From NCBI GenBank assembly GCA_016721735.1, contig JADKHM010000005.1, forward strand, positions 14,790-78,789: DNA of 64,000 nt, in the 5' to 3' direction. Position 1 is the first letter of the stretch; every line of letters starts with the position of its first letter. Origin of the DNA: Flavobacterium sp. (GTDB taxonomy: Bacteria; Bacteroidota; Bacteroidia; Flavobacteriales; Flavobacteriaceae). The position numbers and the translations under genes are program-made. Below the pieces are notes generated by a model that worked only from the letters and a program-made list of their open reading frames with translations, ran no database searches and was not told the DNA's origin. This document shows positions 30,853-38,454 of this stretch, piece after piece.

Positions 30853-32031
30853 TTAATATTCAAATGTTCCGTACTCGCTTTTGATAGTAAGTTGTTTCGA
30901 CGCAGCAACCTCTACTCGACCGACGATTTGTGCTTCGACATTAAAAGACTTTGAAATCGCAATAATATCATCTGCAATGGCTTCTGAAACATACAATTCC
31001 ATTCTGTGACCGCAATTGAACACTTGATACATTTCCTTCCAATCTGTTTTGGATTGCTCTTGAATCATTTGAAATAAAGGTGGAACTGGAAACAGATTAT
31101 CTTTGATGATATGCAGATTCTCAATAAAATGAAGGATTTTCGTTTGCGCTCCTCCACTACAATGCACCATGCCGTGAATTTCATGAGCGGTATATTTCTC
31201 TAAAATCCTTTTGATAATTGGCGCATAGGTTCTTGTTGGAGAAAGCACTAATTGCCCCGCATTCACATCACAATTCTCAATTGCTTCGAGTAAGTTTTTT
31301 TGACCAGAATAAACCAATTCAACAGGAACTTGATTATCGAAACTTTCGGGATATTTTTTCGCTAACTCATGGTTAAAAACGTCATGACGCGCAGAGGTCA
31401 AACCGTTGCTGCCCATACCACCATTATAGCTTTTCTCGTAAGTCGATTGACCAAAAGACGCCAAACCAACAATAACATCACCTGCTTGAATGTTGGCATT
31501 ATCAATCACGTCCGATCTTTTCATACGAGCGGTTACCGTTGAATCAACAATAATTGTTCGAACCAAGTCCCCAACGTCTGCCGTTTCTCCGCCAGTAGAA
31601 TGAATTGTCACGCCAAAGGTCTTTAGCTCTGCAATGAGTTCTTCAGTTCCATTAATAATGGCAGCGATAACTTCCCCTGGAATCCGATTCTTGTTTCTGC
31701 CAATGGTAGAAGACAACAAAATATCGGTGGTAGCACCTACGCACAAAAGGTCGTCGATATTCATGATTAAGGCATCTTGAGCAATCCCTTTCCAAACAGA
31801 TAAGTCTCCAGTTTCCTTCCAATAAATATAAGCAAGTGATGATTTTGTTCCGGCTCCATCGGCATGCATAATCAAACAATAGTCTTGATCATTGGTTAAA
31901 TAGTCGGGAACAATTTTGCAAAAAGCTTTCGGAAATAATCCTTTGTCGATATTCTTAATTGCCTGATGTACATCTTCTTTTGATGCAGAAACGCCGCGTC
32001 CAGCGTAACGTTTTGAAGTATCTGAACTCAT
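30853..32031 (-). CDS. purM: Phosphoribosylformylglycinamidine cyclo-ligase (AIR synthetase)
   Basis: PurM closes the imidazole ring in purine synthesis (FGAM + ATP to AIR). This is the longer Bacteroidetes-type form (392 residues), with the N-terminal RYAGRGVSASKED, the ATP-grasping segment HADGAGTKSSLAYIY, MNIDDLLCVGA, and TGGETADVGDLVRT. The C-terminal domain has FNCGHRMELYV in the place of the usual FNxGxGM. A TATATTTG -7 box lies at 32055-32062 and the leader is a CAA-rich run like that of pyrG. Its 3' end is duplicated as a relic beyond the neighbouring gene. Confidence 0.95.
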   Translation of the reverse strand: MSSDTSKRYAGRGVSASKEDVHQAIKNIDKGLFPKAFCKIVPDYLTNDQDYCLIMHADGAGTKSSLAYIYWKETGDLSVWKGIAQDALIMNIDDLLCVGATTDILLSSTIGRNKNRIPGEVIAAIINGTEELIAELKTFGVTIHSTGGETADVGDLVRTIIVDSTVTARMKRSDVIDNANIQAGDVIVGLASFGQSTYEKSYNGGMGSNGLTSARHDVFNHELAKKYPESFDNQVPVELVYSGQKNLLEAIENCDVNAGQLVLSPTRTYAPIIKRILEKYTAHEIHGMVHCSGGAQTKILHFIENLHIIKDNLFPVPPLFQMIQEQSKTDWKEMYQVFNCGHRMELYVSEAIADDIIAISKSFNVEAQIVGRVEVAASKQLTIKSEYGTFEY

Positions 32032-32054
32032 TCTGTTGTTGTGTTGTTGTTTCG

Positions 32055-32062
32055 CAAATATA
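32055..32062 (-). promoter_or_regulatory. Bacteroidetes-type -7 box for purM
   Basis: Reads TATATTTG on the minus strand (TAnnTTTG), followed by C, 23 nt before the ATG. The -33 element is not clear. Confidence 0.55.
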
Positions 32063-32087
32063 CTATTTTGATTGCGGATTTAAACTA

Positions 32088-32876
32088 CTATTTTTCAAGA
32101 ACTAATATTTCAACACGGCGATTTTCGTCTTGCTCAAACGTTGATTTTTCTGGAATGGGATAAATTGGTTTACTAGTGCCAAAACCTTTGTAGGAAAGGC
32201 GTTTCCGATTGATCTTTTGATTCACAAGATAATTGTAAATCGCTCTTGCCCGCATCACCGACAGTTCGTTGATATCATACACTTTCTGACAGCAAATATG
32301 ACCTTGAATCTCTATTTTGAGTTTTGGATTGTCTTCTAACGCGCAAAGCAATTCGATTAAGACTGGTCTCGATTTTGGCAGAATCCGTGGCGTCATATTA
32401 TAGAAATAGATGTTTTTCAATCGAATGACGTCGCCGCTTTTGGCTTGTTGGAATTGTAGTGAAAGTGGCTGATCATTTCCAATTGGTTGTCCAATTTCTT
32501 TTTTGGGTTCGAAAACAATCAACACTTTTCGATTTTCAGATTGCACTTTTGACTGTTCAAAATCTTCCCCAAATCCCTTAATTTCATATCCATCTTTCAC
32601 ATGAATTTGATGTGATTTCAAATAATCAAAAATAGTCTTAACCCGCTTCAGGGAAAGCGAATCATTATAAACATTGGTTCCTTTCCAATCACAAAAGCCA
32701 TAAATTTTGGAAACTTCAATTTTGGGATTTTCAGTCCTCCATATTTGCAATTGTTTTTCGGCAGTTTCATTTAGTTCATATCGATCAAAATCGAAAAAGA
32801 CCGTGAGTTTGTCTTGAGCATGGGTGCTTAAAAAGGTTGCAATCAATAAAAAACAAATACAATATTTCTTTTTCAT
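32088..32876 (-). CDS. Secreted protein with two OmpA-like domains (copy 1)
   Basis: I used the ATG at 32876, which starts a signal peptide (MKKKYCICFLLIATFLSTHAQ); the open frame above it is not signal-like. The 262-residue product has two OmpA C-terminal-like domains. The first opens LTVFFDFDRYELNE; the second holds IEIQGHICC, a RARAIYNYL helix, LSYKGFGTSKPI and ends NRRVEILVLEK. OmpA-like domains bind peptidoglycan through Asp and Arg in these motifs. In the second domain the usual GHTD is GHIC, so diaminopimelate binding may be altered. It is 13 nt downstream of a paralogue. Confidence 0.85.
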   Translation of the reverse strand: MKKKYCICFLLIATFLSTHAQDKLTVFFDFDRYELNETAEKQLQIWRTENPKIEVSKIYGFCDWKGTNVYNDSLSLKRVKTIFDYLKSHQIHVKDGYEIKGFGEDFEQSKVQSENRKVLIVFEPKKEIGQPIGNDQPLSLQFQQAKSGDVIRLKNIYFYNMTPRILPKSRPVLIELLCALEDNPKLKIEIQGHICCQKVYDINELSVMRARAIYNYLVNQKINRKRLSYKGFGTSKPIYPIPEKSTFEQDENRRVEILVLEK

Positions 32877-32889
32877 TGTAATTTTTGTC

Positions 32890-33777
32890 TTAGTTCGATA
32901 GTATTTGAATTTCCACCCGACGATTCGCAGCGCGTTGGGTTTCATCTTTTTCAGGCAACGGAAATAGCGGCTGAGAACTACCAAATCCTTTATAGGTCAA
33001 TCGATTTTCTTTGATTCCATTGGCAACTAGGAAATTGTTGATGGCTTTGGCGCGTTGCGTCGACAAGTCTAATCGATCTACGGGCATGCAGCACAAATGA
33101 CCTTGAATCTCAATCTTCAGCTTTGGATTTTTTTGAAGTACAGTCAGCAATTCATACATTTTCCCTTTCGATTCTGGAACAACGATAAACGTATTAATTT
33201 TGAAATTCAAATTCTCAATCTTTAATTTCTCACCAATCGAAGCATTGCTCATCTTTTCCATAAAAGCAACATCCAGTTTGTATTCAGATTTAGTCCCATC
33301 GGGATTGTCAAAAACTAATTTTTCAGGATAGTGAATGATTTCCTTGAGTTCAGCAATGGGTTCAACCGCTTTGATGCCAAGAATTTCATTCTCGCGCTGC
33401 AAATCTTTTTCCTCCAAGTAAAACAAAGTCACTTTTCTGTTTTCGGCTTTAATTTTTGATAGTTGATGGAGTTCTCCAAAGCTTCTCGTTTTAAAATCAT
33501 CGCGGATTTTTATTTTGTCTTTGATCAGATTGAAGATGAAATTAATTCTGTTTTTCGCCAAGGTATCATTAAAACCGCTGCTGCCATCTTCGTCACAAAA
33601 GCCATGAATTCCGACCACTTTGACTTTACTATTTGCTGAAATCCATTGATTAAGATTGCTTTGCTCTTTGGTTGTTAAATCGAATTTGTTGCTGTCGAAA
33701 TAGACTGAGAATTGTTCCTGAGCAGCAACGAAAGTAGCAGAAACTAAACAAAAAAAGAGCAAAAAGACTGCTTTCAT
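32890..33777 (-). CDS. Secreted protein with two OmpA-like domains (copy 2)
   Basis: Start at 33777 gives a signal peptide (MKAVFLLFFCLVSATFVAAQ). The 295-residue protein repeats the layout of its downstream neighbour: a first OmpA-like domain (FSVYFDSNKFDLTTKEQ, VVGIHGFCDEDGS) and a second (IEIQGHLCCMPVDRLDLSTQRAKA, LTYKGFGSSQPLFPLPE, NRRVEIQILSN). Two adjacent cysteines follow GHL or GHI in both copies, which is unusual for periplasmic OmpA domains. The 13-nt spacing and shared layout point to tandem duplication. A structured repeat (copy A) lies upstream. Confidence 0.85.
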   Translation of the reverse strand: MKAVFLLFFCLVSATFVAAQEQFSVYFDSNKFDLTTKEQSNLNQWISANSKVKVVGIHGFCDEDGSSGFNDTLAKNRINFIFNLIKDKIKIRDDFKTRSFGELHQLSKIKAENRKVTLFYLEEKDLQRENEILGIKAVEPIAELKEIIHYPEKLVFDNPDGTKSEYKLDVAFMEKMSNASIGEKLKIENLNFKINTFIVVPESKGKMYELLTVLQKNPKLKIEIQGHLCCMPVDRLDLSTQRAKAINNFLVANGIKENRLTYKGFGSSQPLFPLPEKDETQRAANRRVEIQILSN

Positions 33778-33854
33778 GAGATTTATATTTCGAGAAGGAA
33801 AGTTAGTGAAAAAAGTTGTTGGTTGTAAGTTAAAAGTAACGCAGATTGGAACGC

Positions 33855-33938
33855 AATGCCCTAGCCCCGATAATAGTGAAAATCCTTTTGTGGCGGCGTT
33901 CGACACAAAAGATTGTAACGGATAGCGGGAACAGCTCC
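33855..33938 (+). repeat. Structured intergenic repeat, copy A
   Basis: Starts ATGCCCTAGCCCCGAT and ends AGCGGGAACAGCTCC, with a central hairpin whose arms are TTTTGTG and CACAAAA. It lies between the OmpA-domain gene and glnN. Four other copies are in this window. Confidence 0.85.
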
Positions 33939-33962
33939 TGACTCAAAACCTACAACTTACCA

Positions 33963-33995
33963 CAAAAAAAAGCCTGCTTCAAAATGAAACAGGCC
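33963..33995 (-). terminator. Terminator of glnN
   Basis: GCCTG-TTC pairs with GAA-CAGGC with one mismatch; the A-run at 33963-33971 is the U-run on the minus strand, 23 nt beyond the glnN stop. Confidence 0.82.
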
Positions 33996-34017
33996 TACAA
34001 TTAATAACTGTCAGGAA

Positions 34018-36207
34018 TTATTTCGTAAACAACAATTCTCTATATTTGGTTAATGTCCAAATTTCGTCATCTACCAATAACTCCAATTTATCACAGTGTT
34101 CGCGGATAATTTCGAAATAAGGTTTTACCTTTTCGCAATAAGCATCCGCCATTTTATGAGCATCTGTTAATGCATTGGCTTTCCTTCTTGCTTCTGTCAT
34201 TTCTTCTACTTTGGTATTAATACCCTCGATGTGAGCAGAAATTTCTTTAATCAAAACGATTTGTTCTTTAGCGATTTTCTCGAAGTCTTTTCCGAAAATT
34301 TCTTTCAAACCTTTGACGTTTTCAATCAAGGTATTTTGATAACGAATTGCAGTTGGAATCACGTGATTCTTGGCAATATCGCCTAACACACGACCTTCAA
34401 TTTGAATTTTTTTGGTGTATTCTTCTAGTTCAATTTCATAACGAGCTTCTACTTCAACATGATTCATGATTCCCATTTCGGAAAACAAAGCTAAGGCTTG
34501 TTTAGATGCTCTTGCTTTCAAGGCTTGTGGCGTCGTTTTGAAATTGCTCAACCCACGTTTCGCCGCTTCTTTTTCCCATGCATCGCTATATCCGTCACCT
34601 TCAAAAAGAATATTTTTTGATACTTTGATGTATTCTCTTAACACGTTAAAAATCGCTTCATCTTTTTTCAACCCTTTAGAATCAATCAAAGCGTCAACAG
34701 CAACTTTAAAATCTTTCAATTGTTTCGCAACGATCGTGTTCAAAGTAGTCATTGCATTTGAACAGTTGGCAGAAGAACCTACCGCTCTAAACTCAAATTT
34801 ATTTCCAGTAAAAGCAAAAGGAGAAGTTCTGTTTCTGTCCGTATTATCTAACAAAACATCTGGAATTTTACCTACTACGTTCAATTTTAAGTCGGTTTTT
34901 TCTTCAGGAGATAATTTGCCTGTAGTCACACCTTCTAATTCCGCCAAAACTTTTGTCAATTGTTCTCCGATAAAAACAGAGATGATAGCCGGTGGCGCTT
35001 CGTTCGCACCCAAACGGTGATCATTACTAGCTGTAGCGATTGATCCACGTAATAAAGACTCATAATCATGAACCGCCTTGATGGTATTGATAAAGAAAGT
35101 CAAGAACTGCAAATTGCTCATTGGCGTTTTGCTCGGGCTTAATAAATTAACGCCAGTGTCAGTCGCTAATGACCAGTTGTTGTGTTTTCCAGAACCGTTT
35201 ACTCCTTTGAAAGGTTTTTCGTGAAATAATACTTTGAAGTCATGACGTTCAGCTACTTTTTGCATCACATCCATCAACAAACAGTTGTGATCAACTGCTA
35301 AGTTAGTTTCTTCAAAAATAGGCGCCAATTCAAATTGATTTGGAGCTACTTCATTATGACGTGTCTTAACTGGAATTCCCAACAACATACATTCTTGTTC
35401 CAAATCTCTCATATAAGTTAATGCACGAGTTGGAATAGAACCAAAATAGTGATCATCTAATTGTTGACCTTTAGCAGAAGTGTGACCTAATAAAGTTCTT
35501 CCCGTCATCATCAAATCAGGACGAGATTGCGCTAGTGAACTATCTACTAAAAAGTACTCTTGCTCCCAACCTAAAGTAGCGGTCACCTTTTTTACATTTT
35601 TGTCGAAATATTTACAAACATCAGTAGCCGCATCATCCATTGCAGATAAAGCGCGTAATAATGGAATTTTGTTATCTAATGCTTCTCCAGTATAAGAGAT
35701 AAAAACCGTCGGAATACATAAAGTAGTTCCGAAGATAAACGCTGGAGATGTTGGATCCCAAGCGGTGTAACCTCTAGCTTCGAACGTATTTCTGATTCCA
35801 CCATTTGGGAAACTTGAAGCATCTGGCTCTTGTTGTACCAATTGGCCACCACCGAATTTCTCCACTGGATCACTTCCGTCATAAGAAGTTTCGAAAAACG
35901 CATCGTGTTTTTCAGCAGTTGCGCCAGTCAATGGTTGAAACCAGTGTGTATAATGCGTTACGCCTTTAGACAAAGCCCACTCTTTCATACCCATGGCAAT
36001 ATAGTCTGCTAATTTTCGGTCGATTTTTGTTCCATGCTGTACCGCATCGCGAACACCTTTATAAGCATCTGAAGTCAAATATTGCTTCATTGCTTTTTCA
36101 TTAAACACATTAGAACCAAAAAGTGTCGATTTTTTGTCGGTTTCATCAAATTTAACTGGAATTCTGTTGGATGCTTCTTTTAAAGCTTGAAAACGTAATG
36201 TTGCCAT
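34018..36207 (-). CDS. glnN: Glutamine synthetase type III
   Basis: This enzyme makes glutamine from glutamate, ammonia and ATP. The 729-residue length is typical of type III (type I is ~470). Signatures include HWFQPLTGATAEKHDAF, GWEQEYFLVD with metal-binding Glu residues, NQFELAPIFEE, and VNGSGKHNNWS with the conserved His. GANEAPPAIISVF follows. Type III enzymes form dodecamers and are common in Bacteroidetes. It stands alone with its own terminator. Upstream is a TATATTTG box and two ACCCTA-TT words, one in a small hairpin (ACCCTA...TAGGGGT at 36281-36301) that may be regulatory; this is a guess. Confidence 0.96.
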   Translation of the reverse strand: MATLRFQALKEASNRIPVKFDETDKKSTLFGSNVFNEKAMKQYLTSDAYKGVRDAVQHGTKIDRKLADYIAMGMKEWALSKGVTHYTHWFQPLTGATAEKHDAFFETSYDGSDPVEKFGGGQLVQQEPDASSFPNGGIRNTFEARGYTAWDPTSPAFIFGTTLCIPTVFISYTGEALDNKIPLLRALSAMDDAATDVCKYFDKNVKKVTATLGWEQEYFLVDSSLAQSRPDLMMTGRTLLGHTSAKGQQLDDHYFGSIPTRALTYMRDLEQECMLLGIPVKTRHNEVAPNQFELAPIFEETNLAVDHNCLLMDVMQKVAERHDFKVLFHEKPFKGVNGSGKHNNWSLATDTGVNLLSPSKTPMSNLQFLTFFINTIKAVHDYESLLRGSIATASNDHRLGANEAPPAIISVFIGEQLTKVLAELEGVTTGKLSPEEKTDLKLNVVGKIPDVLLDNTDRNRTSPFAFTGNKFEFRAVGSSANCSNAMTTLNTIVAKQLKDFKVAVDALIDSKGLKKDEAIFNVLREYIKVSKNILFEGDGYSDAWEKEAAKRGLSNFKTTPQALKARASKQALALFSEMGIMNHVEVEARYEIELEEYTKKIQIEGRVLGDIAKNHVIPTAIRYQNTLIENVKGLKEIFGKDFEKIAKEQIVLIKEISAHIEGINTKVEEMTEARRKANALTDAHKMADAYCEKVKPYFEIIREHCDKLELLVDDEIWTLTKYRELLFTK

Positions 36208-36246
36208 AAAATTTAATTTATTGAGTTATACCCTATTAATTTGATG

Positions 36247-36254
36247 CAAATATA
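36247..36254 (-). promoter_or_regulatory. Candidate -7 box for glnN
   Basis: TATATTTG on the minus strand, about 40 nt before the ATG. The region around -33 is only TTATT-like, so the call is tentative. Confidence 0.4.
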
Positions 36255-36385
36255 TAAAAATATTATACCTTAAATAAATTAACCCTATTTTTTTAGGGGT
36301 AAAAATGATAAAATAGTTAAAATGAATATTTTTATAGACAAACGACAAACTTTGAGTAAAATGTTATTCTTCTTGTGTGATGATT

Positions 36386-36393
36386 TATCTTTG
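36386..36393 (+). promoter_or_regulatory. Candidate -7 box for the TerC-family gene
   Basis: TATCTTTG followed by C, a good fit to TAnnTTTG, 23 nt before the ATG at 36417. Confidence 0.55.
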
Positions 36394-36416
36394 CTTTTAT
36401 AATCGAATCTTCAAAT

Positions 36417-37364
36417 ATGATAGTCTGGATTGCCTTTTTTGTTTTAATCTTTAGTTTTCTGGCTTTAGATCTCGGTGTCTTTAACAAAACACCACATATC
36501 ATTAGCAACAAGGAAGCTGCAAAATGGACAGTCATATGGATGATGCTTTCGTTATGTTTTTCGGGAATTGTCTTTTGGTTGTACCAAGAAGCGTATGTAA
36601 GCAATCCAACTGGACTAAAGCCCTTGACGGCTACAATCAAATATATTACTGGCTATTTGATTGAATTGTCACTGAGCATCGACAACATCTTTGTGATTGC
36701 GCTTATTTTTGCAGCATTCAAGATTCCACAAAAATACCAACATCGAATTCTTTTTTGGGGAATCATTGGCGCCATTGTGTTTCGAGGCTTGATGATTTTC
36801 TTTGGGGTGTTGTTAATTAACAAATTTAGCTGGACCACCTATTTGTTTGGAGGCTTCTTAGTTTTTAGTGCTATCAAGATGTTATTTACCAAAGACGAAG
36901 ATGAATTTGAACCTAAAGAATCATTAGTATATAAACTATTAGGTAAAATTATTCCAATAACAACACATACTGACAAAGAACATTTCTTTATTATAAAAGA
37001 CAATAAGACTTTTGCTACACCTCTTTTTGTGGCTTTAGTTGTCATCGAAGTGATGGATGTTCTATTTGCCGTTGATAGTGTTCCAGCCATATTAGCAATC
37101 ACATCTGATCCGTTTTTGGTGTTTAGCTCTAATATTTTTGCGATTTTAGGATTGCGATCGATGTACTTTTTTCTGGCTAATATGCTGGAAAGATTTAGTC
37201 ATTTAGAATATAGTTTGATTGCCATATTGAGTTTCGTTGGCCTCAAAATGCTCTTTCATGAGTTTGTTGAAATTCCAGAATGGATTTCTCTATGTTTTAT
37301 TGCATTGTCACTGTTGGTTGGCGTTTTGATTTCTTTGAATGCTGCACCAAAAGAAAATGCATAA
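36417..37364 (+). CDS. TerC/Alx family integral membrane protein
   Basis: This 315-residue protein has about eight to nine membrane helices. The TerC-family features are GYLIELSLSIDNIFVIALIF in one helix and VVIEVMDVLFAVDSVPAILAI in another, each placing acidic residues in the membrane. Members related to Alx and MeeF export manganese; TerC itself belongs to tellurium resistance. Manganese or calcium handling is therefore the best guess, not shown here. It is divergent from glnN and ends in its own terminator. Confidence 0.9.
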   Translation: MIVWIAFFVLIFSFLALDLGVFNKTPHIISNKEAAKWTVIWMMLSLCFSGIVFWLYQEAYVSNPTGLKPLTATIKYITGYLIELSLSIDNIFVIALIFAAFKIPQKYQHRILFWGIIGAIVFRGLMIFFGVLLINKFSWTTYLFGGFLVFSAIKMLFTKDEDEFEPKESLVYKLLGKIIPITTHTDKEHFFIIKDNKTFATPLFVALVVIEVMDVLFAVDSVPAILAITSDPFLVFSSNIFAILGLRSMYFFLANMLERFSHLEYSLIAILSFVGLKMLFHEFVEIPEWISLCFIALSLLVGVLISLNAAPKENA

Positions 37365-37392
37365 AAAAACCGCCTTTTGTAAGACGGTTTTC
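37363..37392 (+). terminator. Terminator between TerC-family gene and lipoprotein
   Basis: AAACCG-CTT pairs with AAG-CGGTTT, with A-run left and T-run right, so it can serve both convergent genes. Confidence 0.82.
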
Positions 37393-37403
37393 TCGTTTAA
37401 GAT

Positions 37404-37922
37404 CTATTTAATTTTCTTGATGTTTCTATCATCAATATTGTAAGCTTTGATTACTGCATTATAATCGTTTAAATCAAGAGTATTCTTAACTCCTTTATTA
37501 GCAAATTGTCCTGGAATAATTACAACTCTAAAGATTTGTCCTAATCTTATATTGTCATTCAAAGTTTGCAAATCTCCAGTTCCTCTCAAGACAATATTGA
37601 TATCAAATCTTGTCGCATCAAAATCAAAACCAAAGTCAAGAGTTCCGTTAGGAAAGTATTTATAATAAGGCAATGCTTGCCAAACATCTTCTCCATTATC
37701 AACACCTGACAACCTGTATACTAGGACATGATCGGAATTTAAAGCAGCTTGCGGGAAAGTATAAAACACGCCATAACTTGGGGCCAAAAAATTTATTGGC
37801 ACTGTTTCATAAACTATTGCTTCCGCACTATAACCTGTTTCGCCTCTCGGTCCTTCTGGCCCGGCGCAACCTATAAAACCTGTTGTTGAAACAGCCAATA
37901 AAAGTAAAATTATTCTTTTCAT
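37404..37922 (-). CDS. Lipoprotein with short collagen-like start, function unknown
   Basis: From the ATG at 37922 the product has 172 residues. The signal peptide ends in a lipobox (FIGC, Cys19), followed at once by AGPEGPRGETG, a short Gly-x-y collagen-like stretch. The rest is beta-rich (AIVYETVPINF, VLVYRLSGVDNGEDVWQALPYYKYFPNG, FRVVIIPGQF). I know similar small lipoproteins in Flavobacteria but no function. The frame runs further up to 38024 without a plausible start. It is monocistronic. Confidence 0.75.
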   Translation of the reverse strand: MKRIILLLLAVSTTGFIGCAGPEGPRGETGYSAEAIVYETVPINFLAPSYGVFYTFPQAALNSDHVLVYRLSGVDNGEDVWQALPYYKYFPNGTLDFGFDFDATRFDINIVLRGTGDLQTLNDNIRLGQIFRVVIIPGQFANKGVKNTLDLNDYNAVIKAYNIDDRNIKKIK

Positions 37923-38026
37923 GATTTCAATGTTTAAATGATTTGTTTTCGCGTCGTCAAATACCAATCCAAAAAATAAAATTAGCAAATATTTATGACT
38001 ATTTTTGAACAAGACAACAAACACTC

Positions 38027-38178
38027 ATGGGAAGAAATAACGAACGCAATATCAAAAACATAACGATAAATTGCACAAGGCACAAGACAAAGTCAAACAA
38101 GCGGAACTACTTCGAAAAGAAAAATTGAAAGCCATTTTAAAGAAATTCAATACTGAAAATCCAAATAACAATGAATAG
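38027..38178 (+). pseudogene. Small basic coiled-coil protein, frameshifted
   Basis: Too short for a standard search. Reading from the ATG at 38027 gives MGRNNERNIK. Adding one A to the A5 at 38054-38058 lets the frame continue as KHNDKLHKAQDKVKQAELLR and KEKLKAILKKFN to a TAG at 38178, 50 residues in all. The sequence is strongly helical and Lys-rich. The stop overlaps the start of the next small gene by 8 nt, which supports both as coding. No function can be given. Confidence 0.5.
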
Positions 38179-38395
38179 CAATAAATTCAGCAATCTAAAA
38201 AACCAAGTGCAAGAAATTATTGACTTGATGGCTAAAAAAGATTTTATTGAAGCCAACTTCAAATTATTAGATGCAAGTGAATATCTTGATGAAATTCTAG
38301 ATTTCTCGACAGATGACAACGATTTGATTGAAAGTAGCAAATATCAAGTCTTGCTAAATCAATTACAATACAAAATACAGATTGCAATAGAATAA
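38171..38395 (+). CDS. Small acidic hypothetical protein
   Basis: This 74-residue protein is mostly helical and acidic (MNSNKFSNLKNQVQEIIDLM, DASEYLDEILDFSTDDNDL). Its ATG lies within the last codons of the small basic reading frame upstream, so translation may be coupled. A basic coiled-coil product next to an acidic helical one could be partners (inference). It ends right at a terminator. I do not recognise a family. Confidence 0.65.
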   Translation: MNSNKFSNLKNQVQEIIDLMAKKDFIEANFKLLDASEYLDEILDFSTDDNDLIESSKYQVLLNQLQYKIQIAIE

Positions 38396-38442
38396 AAAAA
38401 GCCATAAATACAGAAATAGCAATTATGGCTTTTGTTTTTTTT
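38394..38442 (+). terminator. Bidirectional terminator before icmF 3' end
   Basis: AAAAAGCCATAA pairs with TTATGGCTTTTT-like sequence, with T-run to the right and A-run to the left; it lies between convergent genes. Confidence 0.85.
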
Positions 38443-38454
38443 ACTTTAATATTT

